NCBI GenBank assembly: GCA_938046585.1 | Contig: CALIWR010000003.1 | Span: 62,001-126,000, forward strand | Source: an uncultured Propionibacteriaceae bacterium | Lineage (GTDB): Bacteria > Actinomycetota > Actinomycetes > Propionibacteriales > Propionibacteriaceae | Direction of reading: 5' to 3' | DNA length: 64,000 bases | In this document: positions 34,545 through 42,680 of the stretch, piece after piece | How positions within the stretch are numbered: position 1 is the first letter of the stretch | Layout: the number at the start of each line of letters is the position of its first letter | The notes under the pieces: generated by a model | Told to the model about the DNA's origin: nothing | What the model saw: the letters and a program-made list of their open reading frames with translations, nothing else | Databases searched by the model: none | Position numbers and translations under genes: made by a program

Positions 34545-35339
34545 TCAATCCCCGCCAAGACGCGACGATGGGTTGTCGATGCTGACCATCACCCCGGCGT
34601 CAAACGGCCCGCGGGTCGTGCCTCGGCGCACCAGGTCATCCAGTCTCGCGGCGTCGGTGACGCAGAACCCGCTGAGGTTATCCACCCCGAGATCGAAGAG
34701 GGCCTCGCAGATCGGGACGCTAGGGCCGACGAGGCAAACGAAACACCGCTCACCGGCCAGGGACAGCAGCCGGGGCAGCGTCTTGTTGACCAGCGTCATC
34801 CCGGTAATGAACAGGCAGTCCGCCTCGCCGATGAGGTATTCGCTGGCCGGGTCCGGATAGTCACCGGAGCAGGGGTTCCGTTCCAGAATCGACAGATCAC
34901 AGGTGCCTAGCTGTTCCTCCACCTGGGGAAAATGCCCGACGACCACCACCCGTTTCCCGGTCAGGCGATCAGCGAAAGCCTGGAACGCATTGCGCTGTAC
35001 CTGCGGATGAGCGTCGATTGGTCCGGCCCTGCCGATCCCGCCAAGCCTCTCGACATGTTCGAGGGTGTTATGGAAGCAGTTGATGGCGGCCATTCCCAGC
35101 GAAGCTTCTACCAGATTCCAGGACTTCACCAGCGCGGCGATCTGGGTCAGCCGCGCGCCTGTGATGTCCCCCTGGTGGGTTCTGGGTCTGCCCGGCAGGT
35201 TCTGGGTGGCGCTGAGCCCTACCCGGTCACCCGAGCGTACCCAGGTCCACCCGAGCCCGACTAGGTAGTCATCGACGAGGAGGTCTTGGTCCAGTCCGGT
35301 GAGCAGCCGGTCGTACAACAGCCACGGTGATGTGGTCAC
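34545..35339 (-). CDS. DUF364 / heavy-metal chelation domain protein
   Basis: This 264-residue protein matches the DUF4213-DUF364 arrangement: an N-terminal SPWLLYDRLLTGL and the VGLSATQ segment, then GKRVVVVGHFPQVEEQL, EYLIGEADCLFITGMTLVNKTLPRLL and VCLVGPSVPICEALFDLGVDNLSGF. The C-terminal half resembles a SAM/Rossmann-like metal-handling domain. The setting, between the cbiX operon and cbiD, suggests a link to cobalt handling, but this is guilt by association. It begins with GTG (35339), with an AGGTG ribosome site. Confidence 0.8.
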   Translation of the reverse strand: MTTSPWLLYDRLLTGLDQDLLVDDYLVGLGWTWVRSGDRVGLSATQNLPGRPRTHQGDITGARLTQIAALVKSWNLVEASLGMAAINCFHNTLEHVERLGGIGRAGPIDAHPQVQRNAFQAFADRLTGKRVVVVGHFPQVEEQLGTCDLSILERNPCSGDYPDPASEYLIGEADCLFITGMTLVNKTLPRLLSLAGERCFVCLVGPSVPICEALFDLGVDNLSGFCVTDAARLDDLVRRGTTRGPFDAGVMVSIDNPSSRLGGD

Positions 35340-35505
35340 CGCACACCTGGCGTCCGGGCGTCGATGAGGGCTGGCAGCGGCCGATGATCTGGCAATGCCA
35401 GCGTACGGTCTGCGTGACCTGCCTCGTCGTTCATTCTCGAAGGCTACCCATGGTCGTCGGATATCCGCGGAAGGTCGTTCTGGACAGAAAACCGAAGGAT
35501 TCTCG

Positions 35506-35554
35506 CGAGGTCTCTCCTCCGCCAGGTCGGATGGCCGGTTCGCGTGAGACCTCG
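35506..35554. repeat. Inverted repeat downstream of cbiD
   Basis: Nine-base arms CGAGGTCTC and GAGACCTCG are separated by 31 nt, 20 bases beyond the cbiD stop. It could be a cbiD terminator with a large loop. The remaining part of the 35340-35573 gap shows nothing gene-like. Confidence 0.4.
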
Positions 35555-35573
35555 ACGCCCAGTGCGTACCGGT

Positions 35574-36773
35574 TCACCATCCGGCTCGGGCCAGGACCGT
35601 ACCGCGGCGGTCGGTGCCGATTACCTCGACCTCGACCGGGGCCCCGCGCAGCACCTCGAGGGCCTGCTGGCGGGCGGCGGTGACGATCGCACCGGCCAGA
35701 TCGACCCCGGCGTCGGCGCACTGGGTGACCGCCTGGGCAACGGTGGTCGCCTGCCGTACCTGGTCGGCCAGGTCCGGCTGAGCGCCGGCCGCGGCGGCGA
35801 GCTCGGCTAGCTGGCCGGTGTCGACCTGGGTCCGGTGAGAGTGCAGGTCGAGGTAGCCGTTGGCGAGTTTCGACAGTTTCGCGATCCCGCCGCAGATCGT
35901 GAGCCGCGGCAACGGATGGCTGCGCAGGTATTTCAGCACCGCCCCGGCAAAGTCACCCATGTCGAGGACCTCAACCCCGGGGTAGAGGGCGGTGACGGTG
36001 GCCTCGGAGGTTGACCCGGTACAGGCTGCCGCGTGTCCGGCGCCGCTGGCCCGGGCTACGTCGATGCCTTCGTGGATCGACGCGATCCAGGCCGAACAGG
36101 AGTACGGGACTACGACCCCGGTGGTGCCCAGGATCGAGATCCCGCCGACGATCCCGATCCGGGGATTCCAGGTACGGCCGGCGAGCTGCTCGCCGCCGTC
36201 GACGCTGACCTCGACTACCGCGTCGACTTCGGTCGCGTCGGGGCCGACCAGCCCCAGCTCACGCGAGGCCGCGACCAGGTTCTCGGTGATGTAGCGCCGC
36301 GGCATCGGGTTAATCGCGGGTTCCCCGACCGGCAGCGGCAGCCCGGGGCGGGTGATGGTGCCCACCCCCGGCCCGGCCACGAACCGGACCCCCGAGCCGG
36401 GCGCACCGGCTCGTACCGTGGCCCGGATTACCGCGCCGTGGGTGACGTCCGGGTCGTCTCCGGCGTCCTTGGTGACTGCTGCGCTGGCGCTGTCGTCGCC
36501 GAGGGTTTCGGTGGTCAGCGCGAAGGCGGGCTGGCGGCCCTGAGGAAGCGTCACCTCGACCGGGTCAGGGAAGTCGCCGCTGTGCAGCGCCACCCAGGCG
36601 GCCTTGGCGCCGGCCGCGGCGCAGGCCCCGGTCGTCCAGCCGGGCCGCAGCTGCGACGAGCTGAGTTGGGCCGCCCGCCCGGTCGGGCGCGAATCCCGCC
36701 GGCCGGATTCGGCCAGGGCCGCGTCGTTGCCCGGGCCCGGCGGCGCCGGGTCGAGCTCGGACGGCCCTGGCAT
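35574..36773 (-). CDS. cbiD: Cobalt-precorrin-5B C1-methyltransferase
   Basis: This 399-residue protein has the CbiD signatures RPGWTTGACAAAGAKAAW, VTLPQGR, KDAGDDPDVTHGA, GVGTITRPGLPLPVGEPAINPMPR, IGIVGGISILGTTGVVVPYS and GGIAKLSKLANGYLDLHS. It methylates C1 with SAM after loss of the C2 acetaldehyde fragment in the anaerobic route. The N-terminal 45 residues are Pro/Gly/Arg-rich and not conserved. Its ATG overlaps the cbiC stop by one base (TGATG). Confidence 0.95.
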   Translation of the reverse strand: MPGPSELDPAPPGPGNDAALAESGRRDSRPTGRAAQLSSSQLRPGWTTGACAAAGAKAAWVALHSGDFPDPVEVTLPQGRQPAFALTTETLGDDSASAAVTKDAGDDPDVTHGAVIRATVRAGAPGSGVRFVAGPGVGTITRPGLPLPVGEPAINPMPRRYITENLVAASRELGLVGPDATEVDAVVEVSVDGGEQLAGRTWNPRIGIVGGISILGTTGVVVPYSCSAWIASIHEGIDVARASGAGHAAACTGSTSEATVTALYPGVEVLDMGDFAGAVLKYLRSHPLPRLTICGGIAKLSKLANGYLDLHSHRTQVDTGQLAELAAAAGAQPDLADQVRQATTVAQAVTQCADAGVDLAGAIVTAARQQALEVLRGAPVEVEVIGTDRRGTVLARAGW

Positions 36774-37441
36774 CACCGGTGCTCGTTGGTCAGTTCGTCG
36801 GCTGAGGCGATCGCGTTCACTGCGGCCACAGCCATCGCCGACCCGCCCCGGCGGCCCAGCAACGTCAGATAGTCCAAGCCCAGCGGCGAGTCGACGAGGG
36901 CCTGCTTCGACTCGGCGGCCCCGACGAAGCCCACCGGGATCCCCACTACCCCGGCCGGCCGGGCCCCGGTGGCCTGGCAGACCTCCAGCAGCCGGAACAA
37001 GGCGGTCGGCGCGTTCCCGATCGCGACTACCGAGCCGTCCAGCAGCCCGTCGTCGGCCCACAAGTCCACCGCGGCGCAGGTCTTGGTCGTACCTCGCTGC
37101 TGGGCCAGGTCCGCCAGACGAGGATCTTTGATGTGGCACACCACCTGGTTGTCGCGCGGCAGCCGGGAACGGATGATCCCGGTCGCCACCATTGACGAAT
37201 CGCACAGGATCGCCGCGCCGCCGCGTAACGCGTCCAGGCAGGCCCGCACCATGGTGGGGGTGAAAGCGATGTCGTCGGCGATCGTGGTGTCAGCCGAGGC
37301 GTGCACCATCCGGACCACCACCGGCTCCAGGTCGGCCGGGAACCGCTCGAGGTTCGTCTCGGCGCGGATGATCCGAAACGATTCGCGATAGATGTCGGAC
37401 CCCTGGTTTAGGTACGCGGGGTTCGGCTCGTCGTGGGTCAT
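36773..37441 (-). CDS. cbiC: Cobalt-precorrin-8 methylmutase
   Basis: This 222-residue protein moves the C11 methyl to C12 to form cobyrinic acid. CbiC/CobH signatures: SFRIIRAETNLERF, VVVRMVHASADTTIADDI (with the catalytic His), AILCDSSMVATGI, VAIGNAPTALFRL and GVVGIPVGFVGAAESK. It is the first gene of a cbiC-cbiD pair, divergent from cbiM. No riboswitch is seen on its own strand, so it may be controlled separately from the other cob genes. Confidence 0.95.
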   Translation of the reverse strand: MTHDEPNPAYLNQGSDIYRESFRIIRAETNLERFPADLEPVVVRMVHASADTTIADDIAFTPTMVRACLDALRGGAAILCDSSMVATGIIRSRLPRDNQVVCHIKDPRLADLAQQRGTTKTCAAVDLWADDGLLDGSVVAIGNAPTALFRLLEVCQATGARPAGVVGIPVGFVGAAESKQALVDSPLGLDYLTLLGRRGGSAMAVAAVNAIASADELTNEHR

Positions 37442-37579
37442 CGCGGCTCCTGTTCGGCTCGGTTGGAACCTTGAGCCTAGTCACCCGGTCCTGCGGCGGC
37501 CAGCCCGAGCGAAGACGGTAGGTGAGCCTGTCTGGACAACGCACGCCAGAAGCGCAAGACTCAGCCCAAGCCATTCGAT

Positions 37580-37700
37580 CGCGGAGCGGAAGCCGGGCAG
37601 CGCCGGCACGGTCGCGCCACTGTGGACGCCCCTGCGGGGCGAGAGTCAGACACGCCCAGTGATCGAGCCTTTCCAGGACGGGACGCGAATCCCGAGAAAG
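37580..37700 (+). ncRNA. Cobalamin riboswitch 2 (upstream of cbiMNQO)
   Basis: The elements are GCGGAAGCCGGGCA, GGCACGGTCGCGCCACTGT (core GCCACTGT near 37616) and the B12 box GAGTCAGACACGCCC from about 37642, followed by the AAAGGAGATG ribosome site of cbiM. It should turn off cobalt import when cobalamin is abundant. Confidence 0.9.
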
Positions 37701-37713
37701 GAGATGTTCTCCG

Positions 37714-38394
37714 GTGCATATCGCCGAGGGAATCCTCTCACCCCTGCAGTGCGCGGTCTGGTACGCGGCCAGCGCGCCTTTCGTTATCCACGGCGCGCGG
37801 AGCGTGGTCCGTCAGGTGCGTGAGCACCCCGAGAATAAGCTGCTGCTGGCCACCGCCGGCGCTTTCACTTTCGTCCTGTCGGCGATCAAGCTGCCGTCGG
37901 TGACCGGTTCCTCGTCGCATCCCACCGGGACCGGGGCCGGCGCGATCCTGTTCAAACCCCCCGTGATGGCCTTCCTGGGGATGATCGTGCTGATCTTCCA
38001 GGCCCTGCTGCTCGCCCACGGCGGATTGTCGACGCTTGGCGCCAACACTTTCTCGATGGCGATCGCCGGGCCCTGGGCTGGGTATGCCTGCTACCGGCTC
38101 ACCAAGAAAGCCGGCGGCCCTGACGCGTTGGCGATCTTCCTGTGCATGGTGGTCGCTGACTTCGTCACGTACTGCGTCACCAGCCTGCAGCTGGCGATCG
38201 CTTTCCCGGACCCGCAGTCGGGGATCCTGGGCGCGGCTGAGAAGTTCCTCGGTATCTTCGCGATCACCCAGATCCCGCTGGCGATTGCCGAGGGCATTGT
38301 CGGGATCCTGCTGTTCCGGTTCCTGGCGAAGGTGGCTGCGCCGCAGCTGCATTCGCTCGGGGTGTTGGGTACGCCGGAGGTGGCCCATGCCTGA
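37714..38394 (+). CDS. cbiM: Cobalt ECF transporter substrate-capture protein
   Basis: This 226-residue membrane protein starts MHIAEGILS, whose His2 and N-terminal amine bind the metal in CbiM/NikM. Further signatures are KLPSVTGSSSHPTGTGAGA, AHGGLSTLGANTFSMAIAGP and TQIPLAIAEGIVG. About six or seven helices are predicted. The start is GTG at 37714 with AAAGGAG about 10 bases upstream, after the riboswitch. Here the segment VTGSSSHPTG carries the conserved metal-site His. Confidence 0.95.
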   Translation: MHIAEGILSPLQCAVWYAASAPFVIHGARSVVRQVREHPENKLLLATAGAFTFVLSAIKLPSVTGSSSHPTGTGAGAILFKPPVMAFLGMIVLIFQALLLAHGGLSTLGANTFSMAIAGPWAGYACYRLTKKAGGPDALAIFLCMVVADFVTYCVTSLQLAIAFPDPQSGILGAAEKFLGIFAITQIPLAIAEGIVGILLFRFLAKVAAPQLHSLGVLGTPEVAHA

Positions 38395-38776
38395 GAACGT
38401 CAAGGTCGATACGTCGCTGACCGGCTCCCATAAGTGGGTCACCCCGGTACTGGTGGCGCTGTTGGTGGTGATCTTCGCCGTCAGCATGGTGTTCGGCGCC
38501 CGCCACCTCGGTGAAGGCGAGGAAGGTTTCGGCGGCACCGATTCGGCCGCAGCCGAGGCTGCCGAGAAGGCCGGCGCTAAGCCCTGGATTACGCCGCTGT
38601 TCGAGCCGAACTCCAGCGAGGTCGAGTCTGGTCTGTTCGCCATGCAGGCTGCGCTCGGCGCTGGGATCCTCGGCTACGCCCTGGGCCGGATGAGCGGACG
38701 CAAGAGGGGTCGTGAGGAGGCCGTGGCCGCCTCCGAGCCGGGGACCGGTGCGGAGCTGGCCGAAACCGACCGATGA
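38387..38776 (+). CDS. cbiN: Cobalt ECF transporter accessory protein
   Basis: This 129-residue protein has two transmembrane helices (VTPVLVALLVVIFAVSMVFG near residue 20 and GLFAMQAALGAGILGYALG near residue 82) around an extracellular loop with FGGTDSAA and PWITPLFEP, typical of CbiN. It assists metal loading of CbiM. It overlaps cbiM by 8 bases with a GGAGG ribosome site inside cbiM. The C-terminal tail is charged and variable. Confidence 0.92.
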   Translation: MPENVKVDTSLTGSHKWVTPVLVALLVVIFAVSMVFGARHLGEGEEGFGGTDSAAAEAAEKAGAKPWITPLFEPNSSEVESGLFAMQAALGAGILGYALGRMSGRKRGREEAVAASEPGTGAELAETDR

Positions 38777-39570
38777 CGATCACCTCACTCGACGACGCCG
38801 CCTGGGACTCGCCTTGGCGGCGTCGGGCGGTGGGGGAGAAGGTCCTGCTCGCGGTCGGGCTGGTGGTGACTGCGCTGTGTACCCCGACCTGGCCGGGTAC
38901 GGCGCTGGTCTCGCTGGTCAGCCTGGTCGTGATCCTGGCCTGGGCCCGGATCCGGCCCCGGGTGCTAGCCCAGGCGATGTCTGCGCCGCTGGTTTTTCTG
39001 CTGCTCGGCGGGCTTTCGGTGCTGGTCAGCGTCGGCGGCGGCGCCGGGGCCCGGGTGTGGTGGCGGGCCGGTTTCCTCAGCATCGGGCCGGATTCCTGCC
39101 GGCAGGCGATCCAGCTGGTGGCGCATGGGGTGGCCGGCACCATGGCCGTGATGGTGCTGGCGGTCACTACCCCGATGGTCGACCTGCTGACGTGGCTGCG
39201 CCGGTGGCGGGTGCCTGACCCGCTGCTGGAGATCGCCGCTCTCACCTACCGGCTGATCTTTGTCCTGCTGGACACGGTGGTCACCGCCCATGAGGCGCAG
39301 CGTTGTCGGCTGGGGGACGCGCCGGTGGGACGGCGGGCTTGGCGGCGGCGGTGGGAGAACACCGCGGCGCTGATGGGGTCGGTGGCGGTGCGGTCCTGGG
39401 CCCGGGCCAGCCGGCTCAACGAAGGGTTGACGAATCGGGGATTTGAGTCGTCGCTGGCGACGCTGCCGATCGTACGGCGCGGCTCGGTCGTCTTCCAGGC
39501 CGTGACCGTGGCGTTGCTGGCGGCGACCTGGGTGGCTGGTTGGGCGGTGACGGGACGATGGTGGCGATAA
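38773..39570 (+). CDS. cbiQ: Cobalt ECF transporter transmembrane coupling protein
   Basis: This 265-residue protein has five or more membrane segments and the coupling helix region RRWRVPDPLLEIAALTYRL and EAQRCRLGD, typical of EcfT/CbiQ proteins that connect CbiM to the ATPase. It starts at the ATGA shared with cbiN. The C-terminal RASRLNEGLTNRGF motif corresponds to the second conserved Ala-Arg-Gly box, slightly degenerate. Confidence 0.92.
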   Translation: MTITSLDDAAWDSPWRRRAVGEKVLLAVGLVVTALCTPTWPGTALVSLVSLVVILAWARIRPRVLAQAMSAPLVFLLLGGLSVLVSVGGGAGARVWWRAGFLSIGPDSCRQAIQLVAHGVAGTMAVMVLAVTTPMVDLLTWLRRWRVPDPLLEIAALTYRLIFVLLDTVVTAHEAQRCRLGDAPVGRRAWRRRWENTAALMGSVAVRSWARASRLNEGLTNRGFESSLATLPIVRRGSVVFQAVTVALLAATWVAGWAVTGRWWR

Positions 39571-40379
39571 GTGACGACCTTGCGCTGCTGAGTACCGAGG
39601 AGTTGTGCGCGACCCATCCGGGCCGGCCGATGGTCTTGGACCGGGTCTCGGTGGCGGTCCGGCGCGGGGTGCCGGTGGCGTTGCTCGGCGCCAATGGGTC
39701 AGGCAAGACCACCCTGCAGCGCTGCCTGGCCGGGTCGCTGGTCCCGGCCTCGGGCCGGGTGCTGCGGGGTCGTACGGTGCTGCGCTATGACCGGGCCGGG
39801 CTGCGGGAGCACCGCCGCGCAGTCCAGATGGTGCTACAGGACCCCGACGATCAGCTGTTCAGCGCCGACGTCACCCAGGATGTTTCTTTCGGCCCGATGA
39901 ACTTGGGGCTGCCGGTCGACGAGGTACGGCAGCGGGTGGGTGAGGCGTTGACGCTGCTCGGCGCGGAGCATCTCGCTGAGCGGGCCACCCACCAGCTCTC
40001 CTACGGGGAACGCAAACGGGTCGCCGTGGCTGGCGCGGTCGCGATGCGTCCTGACCTGCTGCTGCTTGACGAGCCGACTGCCGGTCTGGACCCGGCCGGG
40101 GTCCGTCAGATGCTGGCCGCGCTGGGGCGGCTCGGCGCCCATGGCACCACTGTGCTGATGGCCACCCATGACGTGAACGTGGCCCTGGCCTGGGCTACGG
40201 AGGCGATCGTGGTGGTCGACCACCAGGTGGTGCAGGGCCCGATCGCTGAACTTCTGGCCGATTCTGACCTGATCACCCGAGCCCATCTGGAGATCCCGTG
40301 GCCGTTGGCCCTGGCCGCCCGGCTCGGCTTGCCTGATCTGCCCCGCGACCTGGACCAGGTGGTTGCGCTGCTGCGGTAG
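39558..40379 (+). CDS. cbiO: Cobalt ECF transporter ATP-binding protein
   Basis: This 273-residue ABC ATPase has Walker A GANGSGKTT (44-52), Q-loop VLQDPDDQLF (the ECF-type DPDxQ), signature LSYGERKRVAVAGA, Walker B LLLLDEPTAGLD and the switch His in ATHD. It powers CbiMNQ. The ATG at 39558 lies 13 bases before the cbiQ stop. It is the last gene of the cobalt operon and converges on the WXG100-like island with a gap of 12 bases. Confidence 0.94.
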   Translation: MVAISDDLALLSTEELCATHPGRPMVLDRVSVAVRRGVPVALLGANGSGKTTLQRCLAGSLVPASGRVLRGRTVLRYDRAGLREHRRAVQMVLQDPDDQLFSADVTQDVSFGPMNLGLPVDEVRQRVGEALTLLGAEHLAERATHQLSYGERKRVAVAGAVAMRPDLLLLDEPTAGLDPAGVRQMLAALGRLGAHGTTVLMATHDVNVALAWATEAIVVVDHQVVQGPIAELLADSDLITRAHLEIPWPLALAARLGLPDLPRDLDQVVALLR

Positions 40380-40391
40380 CGGTTTGTGGTC

Positions 40392-40862
40392 CTATTCGGC
40401 GAGCAGCGAATTGACGGCTTCCTCCAGCAGCATGCCGATCGCGCGTTTGGCGGCGGCTTTGGCTGCGGCCGCGGCCCCGGTGCCGCCGCTGGCCACCGCT
40501 ATTACGAGCGAGAAGGCGCAGGTGCTGAGGTGGGCGATGACCGCGATCTTGAGCAGTAAGACGAGCTTGGAGATCGCCAGGCAGGTGGTGGCCAGGGCCT
40601 CGCAGCCCTGGAAGAGGTCGTCGTAGCGGTTCATGACCGAGTCGCTCTCGTGGATATGAGCGACGAAGGAGCTGATCCCGTCCCCCTCGTTACGGGCGGC
40701 GAGGCTCTTCACGGCGCCGCGCAGATCGACCTTAGAGTCGCCTCCGCCCAGCGCTCTCCAGTCCTCGGCCCAGGCCGCCACCCGATCCTCGTCGGTAGCC
40801 GGCCAGTCGAATCCGAGGATTTCGAGAATGACCCGAAGCTCGTCGGATAGCTGCATGCCCAT
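40392..40862 (-). CDS. WXG100-like protein, CpnT-like N-terminal domain without toxin domain
   Basis: This 156-residue protein begins like the N-terminal trafficking domain of actinobacterial type VII (ESX) effectors: ILEILGFDWPATDEDRVAAW and AEDWRALGGG, then helical segments and a hydrophobic Ala-rich end (KLVLLLKIAVIAHLSTCAFS, AAAAAKAAAKRAIG). In full effectors a C-terminal toxin follows; here the protein stops at residue 156, next to cbiO. It may be a truncated effector or a free-standing secretion partner. ATG 40862 has GAGGAG seven bases upstream. It is the last gene of the island operon. Confidence 0.7.
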   Translation of the reverse strand: MGMQLSDELRVILEILGFDWPATDEDRVAAWAEDWRALGGGDSKVDLRGAVKSLAARNEGDGISSFVAHIHESDSVMNRYDDLFQGCEALATTCLAISKLVLLLKIAVIAHLSTCAFSLVIAVASGGTGAAAAAKAAAKRAIGMLLEEAVNSLLAE

Positions 40863-40872
40863 GGGGTCTCCT

Positions 40873-41217
40873 CTAGGAGTTGAACGGGGTCTCGGCCAGC
40901 GCCGCCTGGATTTGTTCGGCGGTGAGGGTGTTGTCGAGTTCGAGGTCACGGTAGAACTGCCCCGTGGCGTACAGGCCCGACGCTTCTTCCAGGAGTTGCG
41001 CCACGATGCCGTCGACGACGGTACGTACGTACTGGACTGATTCCGGGACGATCAGCGCGATCGCGTCATCCACCGTGGTCGGTCGGACCCCGGTAGCCCC
41101 TACCGCCGCCACATCGCCTAGCCGATCGAGCCTCTCCGCGGCCCGGGCCGAGAGCCCATCAGCCGCCTCGGCGAAAACGACGGCGCACTGTTTCCAGGAT
41201 GTGGGATCGAACTTCAT
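40873..41217 (-). CDS. WXG100/ESX-associated small helical protein
   Basis: This 114-residue all-helical protein has FDPTSWKQCAVVFAEAADGL at its start, similar to small ESX secretion-associated proteins encoded with CpnT-like effectors. It starts at an ATGA shared with the YbaB-like gene and is followed within 10 bases by the CpnT-N-like gene, so all three are co-transcribed. It may be a co-secreted partner or chaperone of the effector N-domain. No catalytic motif is visible. Confidence 0.65.
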   Translation of the reverse strand: MKFDPTSWKQCAVVFAEAADGLSARAAERLDRLGDVAAVGATGVRPTTVDDAIALIVPESVQYVRTVVDGIVAQLLEEASGLYATGQFYRDLELDNTLTAEQIQAALAETPFNS

Positions 41218-41576
41218 GGCATCTCCTGGGAGATGGCCTTCCGGAAGGCTTCCTGAATGTCGGCATTAGTCTGGTCGACGACCTCCATGAGCCGCGCGTA
41301 GGACGGGCTGACGCGCCTCGCCTCAGCTATGACCTCACGCTGGTTCTGCTCCAGCGCCTGATTGATGACCTGCTGGATTTGCTGGGCCCGGTCCCGGTCG
41401 AGATCGGTGACCGTGAACGAGGTGATGATGCCGTCCTCGACCTCGACCTCGATAGATCCATCCTCGGACTGGCTCATCGTGGGCCCTGCCGCGACCGGTA
41501 CGGATTCCATCGGCTCGGCTTGCTGTGTTAGCTGGGTGATTCTGGCGTAGATATCAGCGAGATTCGGGGTGCTCAT
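41214..41576 (-). CDS. YbaB/EbfC-like protein associated with type VII-type cluster
   Basis: This 120-residue protein has a YbaB-like layout: a coil-forming N-terminus (NLADIYARITQLTQQAE), a beta segment SIEVEVEDGIITSFTVTD and a long C-terminal helix (RAQQIQQVINQALEQNQREV). Such stand-alone YbaB-like proteins recur next to WXG100 genes in actinobacteria; the role is unknown. Its first codons are copied twice more in the island (42199-42216 and 43461-43539), marking recombination units. It starts in an ATGA shared with the first SUKH gene. Confidence 0.65.
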   Translation of the reverse strand: MSTPNLADIYARITQLTQQAEPMESVPVAAGPTMSQSEDGSIEVEVEDGIITSFTVTDLDRDRAQQIQQVINQALEQNQREVIAEARRVSPSYARLMEVVDQTNADIQEAFRKAISQEMP

Positions 41577-42031
41577 GTCAGGTCGACTCCGTCCATGGCC
41601 TCGGTGAGGACGTGGCTGGCGAGTTCGTCGAAGGTATCGTATTCGGCTTCGATGGTGTCGAATTCGAACATGGCGAGGATCCGGAATTTGCGGGCGGCGG
41701 GGTCGTAGGCGTACATCCAGATGTCGTCGGATTTGCCGAGGAAGAAGTACTCGGGGAAGTTCTCGATATAGAGCTCATTAACGTTCACGATCCCAGAGAT
41801 GTCGTTTCCGGGATCGGTGGCCCAGAGGACGTATCCGTCGAGGTCGATGCCGTTGGTGGTGCGCCAGAAGTCGGCCAGGCTGGTGGGGAGTTGGCCGGGG
41901 TGGTGGTTGGCGAACCAGTCGGCGACCTGGGCGATTTGTTCCTCGGTGGCCGGCGGGATGGGGCCTTCGTCCCACCATTCGGCGTATGCCTGGAAGATGC
42001 GGTCGATCTGGGATGTGAGTTTCGGGTTCAT
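41573..42031 (-). CDS. SMI1/KNR4 (SUKH) immunity-type protein, copy 1
   Basis: This 152-residue protein has the SUKH signature: IPPATEEQIAQVADWFANHH, LADFWRTTNGIDLDGYVLW, LYIENFPEYFFLGKSDDIWM and a C-terminal EYDTFDELASHV. SUKH proteins neutralise diverse toxins of contact or secretion systems. The ATG at 42031 follows GAAAGGTA. It is nearly identical to copies at 42214 and 43536 but differs in the last residues (GVDLT). It is coupled to the YbaB-like gene by ATGA and preceded by a decayed toxin fragment. Confidence 0.85.
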   Translation of the reverse strand: MNPKLTSQIDRIFQAYAEWWDEGPIPPATEEQIAQVADWFANHHPGQLPTSLADFWRTTNGIDLDGYVLWATDPGNDISGIVNVNELYIENFPEYFFLGKSDDIWMYAYDPAARKFRILAMFEFDTIEAEYDTFDELASHVLTEAMDGVDLT

Positions 42032-42033
42032 GA

Positions 42034-42182
42034 TTACCTTTCTCGATAGGCGTGGGTTCCAGGCTGCGGCCAGGTCCATAGGCCGGGAGGCATCACAGGA
42101 ACATCACCATCCATATGCATTGTCGGGATCATTGGTTCCCGCCACCTTGCAGGGGGATCGGATGATGAACAGCGAAACCTTC
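42034..42182 (-). pseudogene. Remnant of HNH toxin gene upstream of SUKH copy 1
   Basis: On the minus strand the sequence parallels the 3' half of the toxin gene at 42681-43223: the HNH stretch (coding VHH then IPLQGGG), a one-base insertion after GGCGGGA that shifts the frame, a deletion after GACAAT, and the tail ending in the same stop and ribosome site. It is a non-functional toxin remnant. Confidence 0.75.
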
Positions 42183-42198
42183 TTGCGTTGATGGTCGA

Positions 42199-42216
42199 CG
42201 AGATTCGGGGTGCTCA
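42199..42216 (-). repeat. Copy of the 5' end of the YbaB-like gene
   Basis: The minus strand reads ATGAGCACCCCGAATCTC, identical to the first 18 bases of the gene at 41576, immediately after the stop of SUKH copy 2 and then joined to unrelated and toxin-remnant sequence. It marks a duplication junction. Confidence 0.75.
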
Positions 42217-42678
42217 TGTCAATTTGCTTCGTTCCATGGGATCGGTGAGGGCGTGGCTGGCGAGTTCGTCGAAGGTATCGTATTCGGCTTCGATGGTGTC
42301 GAATTCGAACATGGCGAGGATCCGGAATTTGCGGGCGGCGGGGTCGTAGGCGTACATCCAGATGTCGTCGGATTTGCCGAGGAAGAAGTACTCGGGGAAG
42401 TTCTCAATATAGAGCTCATTGATGTCCACGACTCCCATGATGTCCTCATCGGAATAGGAGTCGGTGGCCCAGAGGACGACTCCGTCGAGGTCGATGCCGT
42501 TGGTGGTGCGCCAGAAATCGGCCAAGTCGGTGGGGAGTTGGCCGGGGTGGTGGCTGGCGAACCAGTCGGCTACCCGGGTGATCTGTTCCTCGGTGGCCGG
42601 CGGGATGGGGCCTTCCTTCCACCATTCGGCGTATGCCTGGAAGATGCGGTCGATCTGGGATTTGAGTTTCGGGTTCAT
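42214..42678 (-). CDS. SMI1/KNR4 (SUKH) immunity-type protein, copy 2
   Basis: This 154-residue paralogue of copy 1 differs mainly in the loop ATDSYSDEDIMGVVDINELY and the C-terminus (DPMERSKLT). The loop may decide which toxin is bound. It starts 3 bases after the stop of the intact HNH toxin-like gene, the arrangement expected for a toxin and its cognate immunity protein. The same ribosome site (AAAAAGGTA) is used and lies inside the toxin 3' end. Confidence 0.87.
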   Translation of the reverse strand: MNPKLKSQIDRIFQAYAEWWKEGPIPPATEEQITRVADWFASHHPGQLPTDLADFWRTTNGIDLDGVVLWATDSYSDEDIMGVVDINELYIENFPEYFFLGKSDDIWMYAYDPAARKFRILAMFEFDTIEAEYDTFDELASHALTDPMERSKLT

Positions 42679-42680
42679 GG

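Noticed and set aside
34500..34560. tRNA-like sequence GCCGGTTCAATCCCCGCC
   Set aside because: The T-arm would contain mismatches (C-C), and no acceptor, D or anticodon arm can be formed; it is the 3' end of the DUF364 gene region.
36033..36872. 279-codon plus-strand open frame opposite cbiD and cbiC
   Set aside because: It is a shadow of CbiD, whose signatures on the minus strand are unambiguous.
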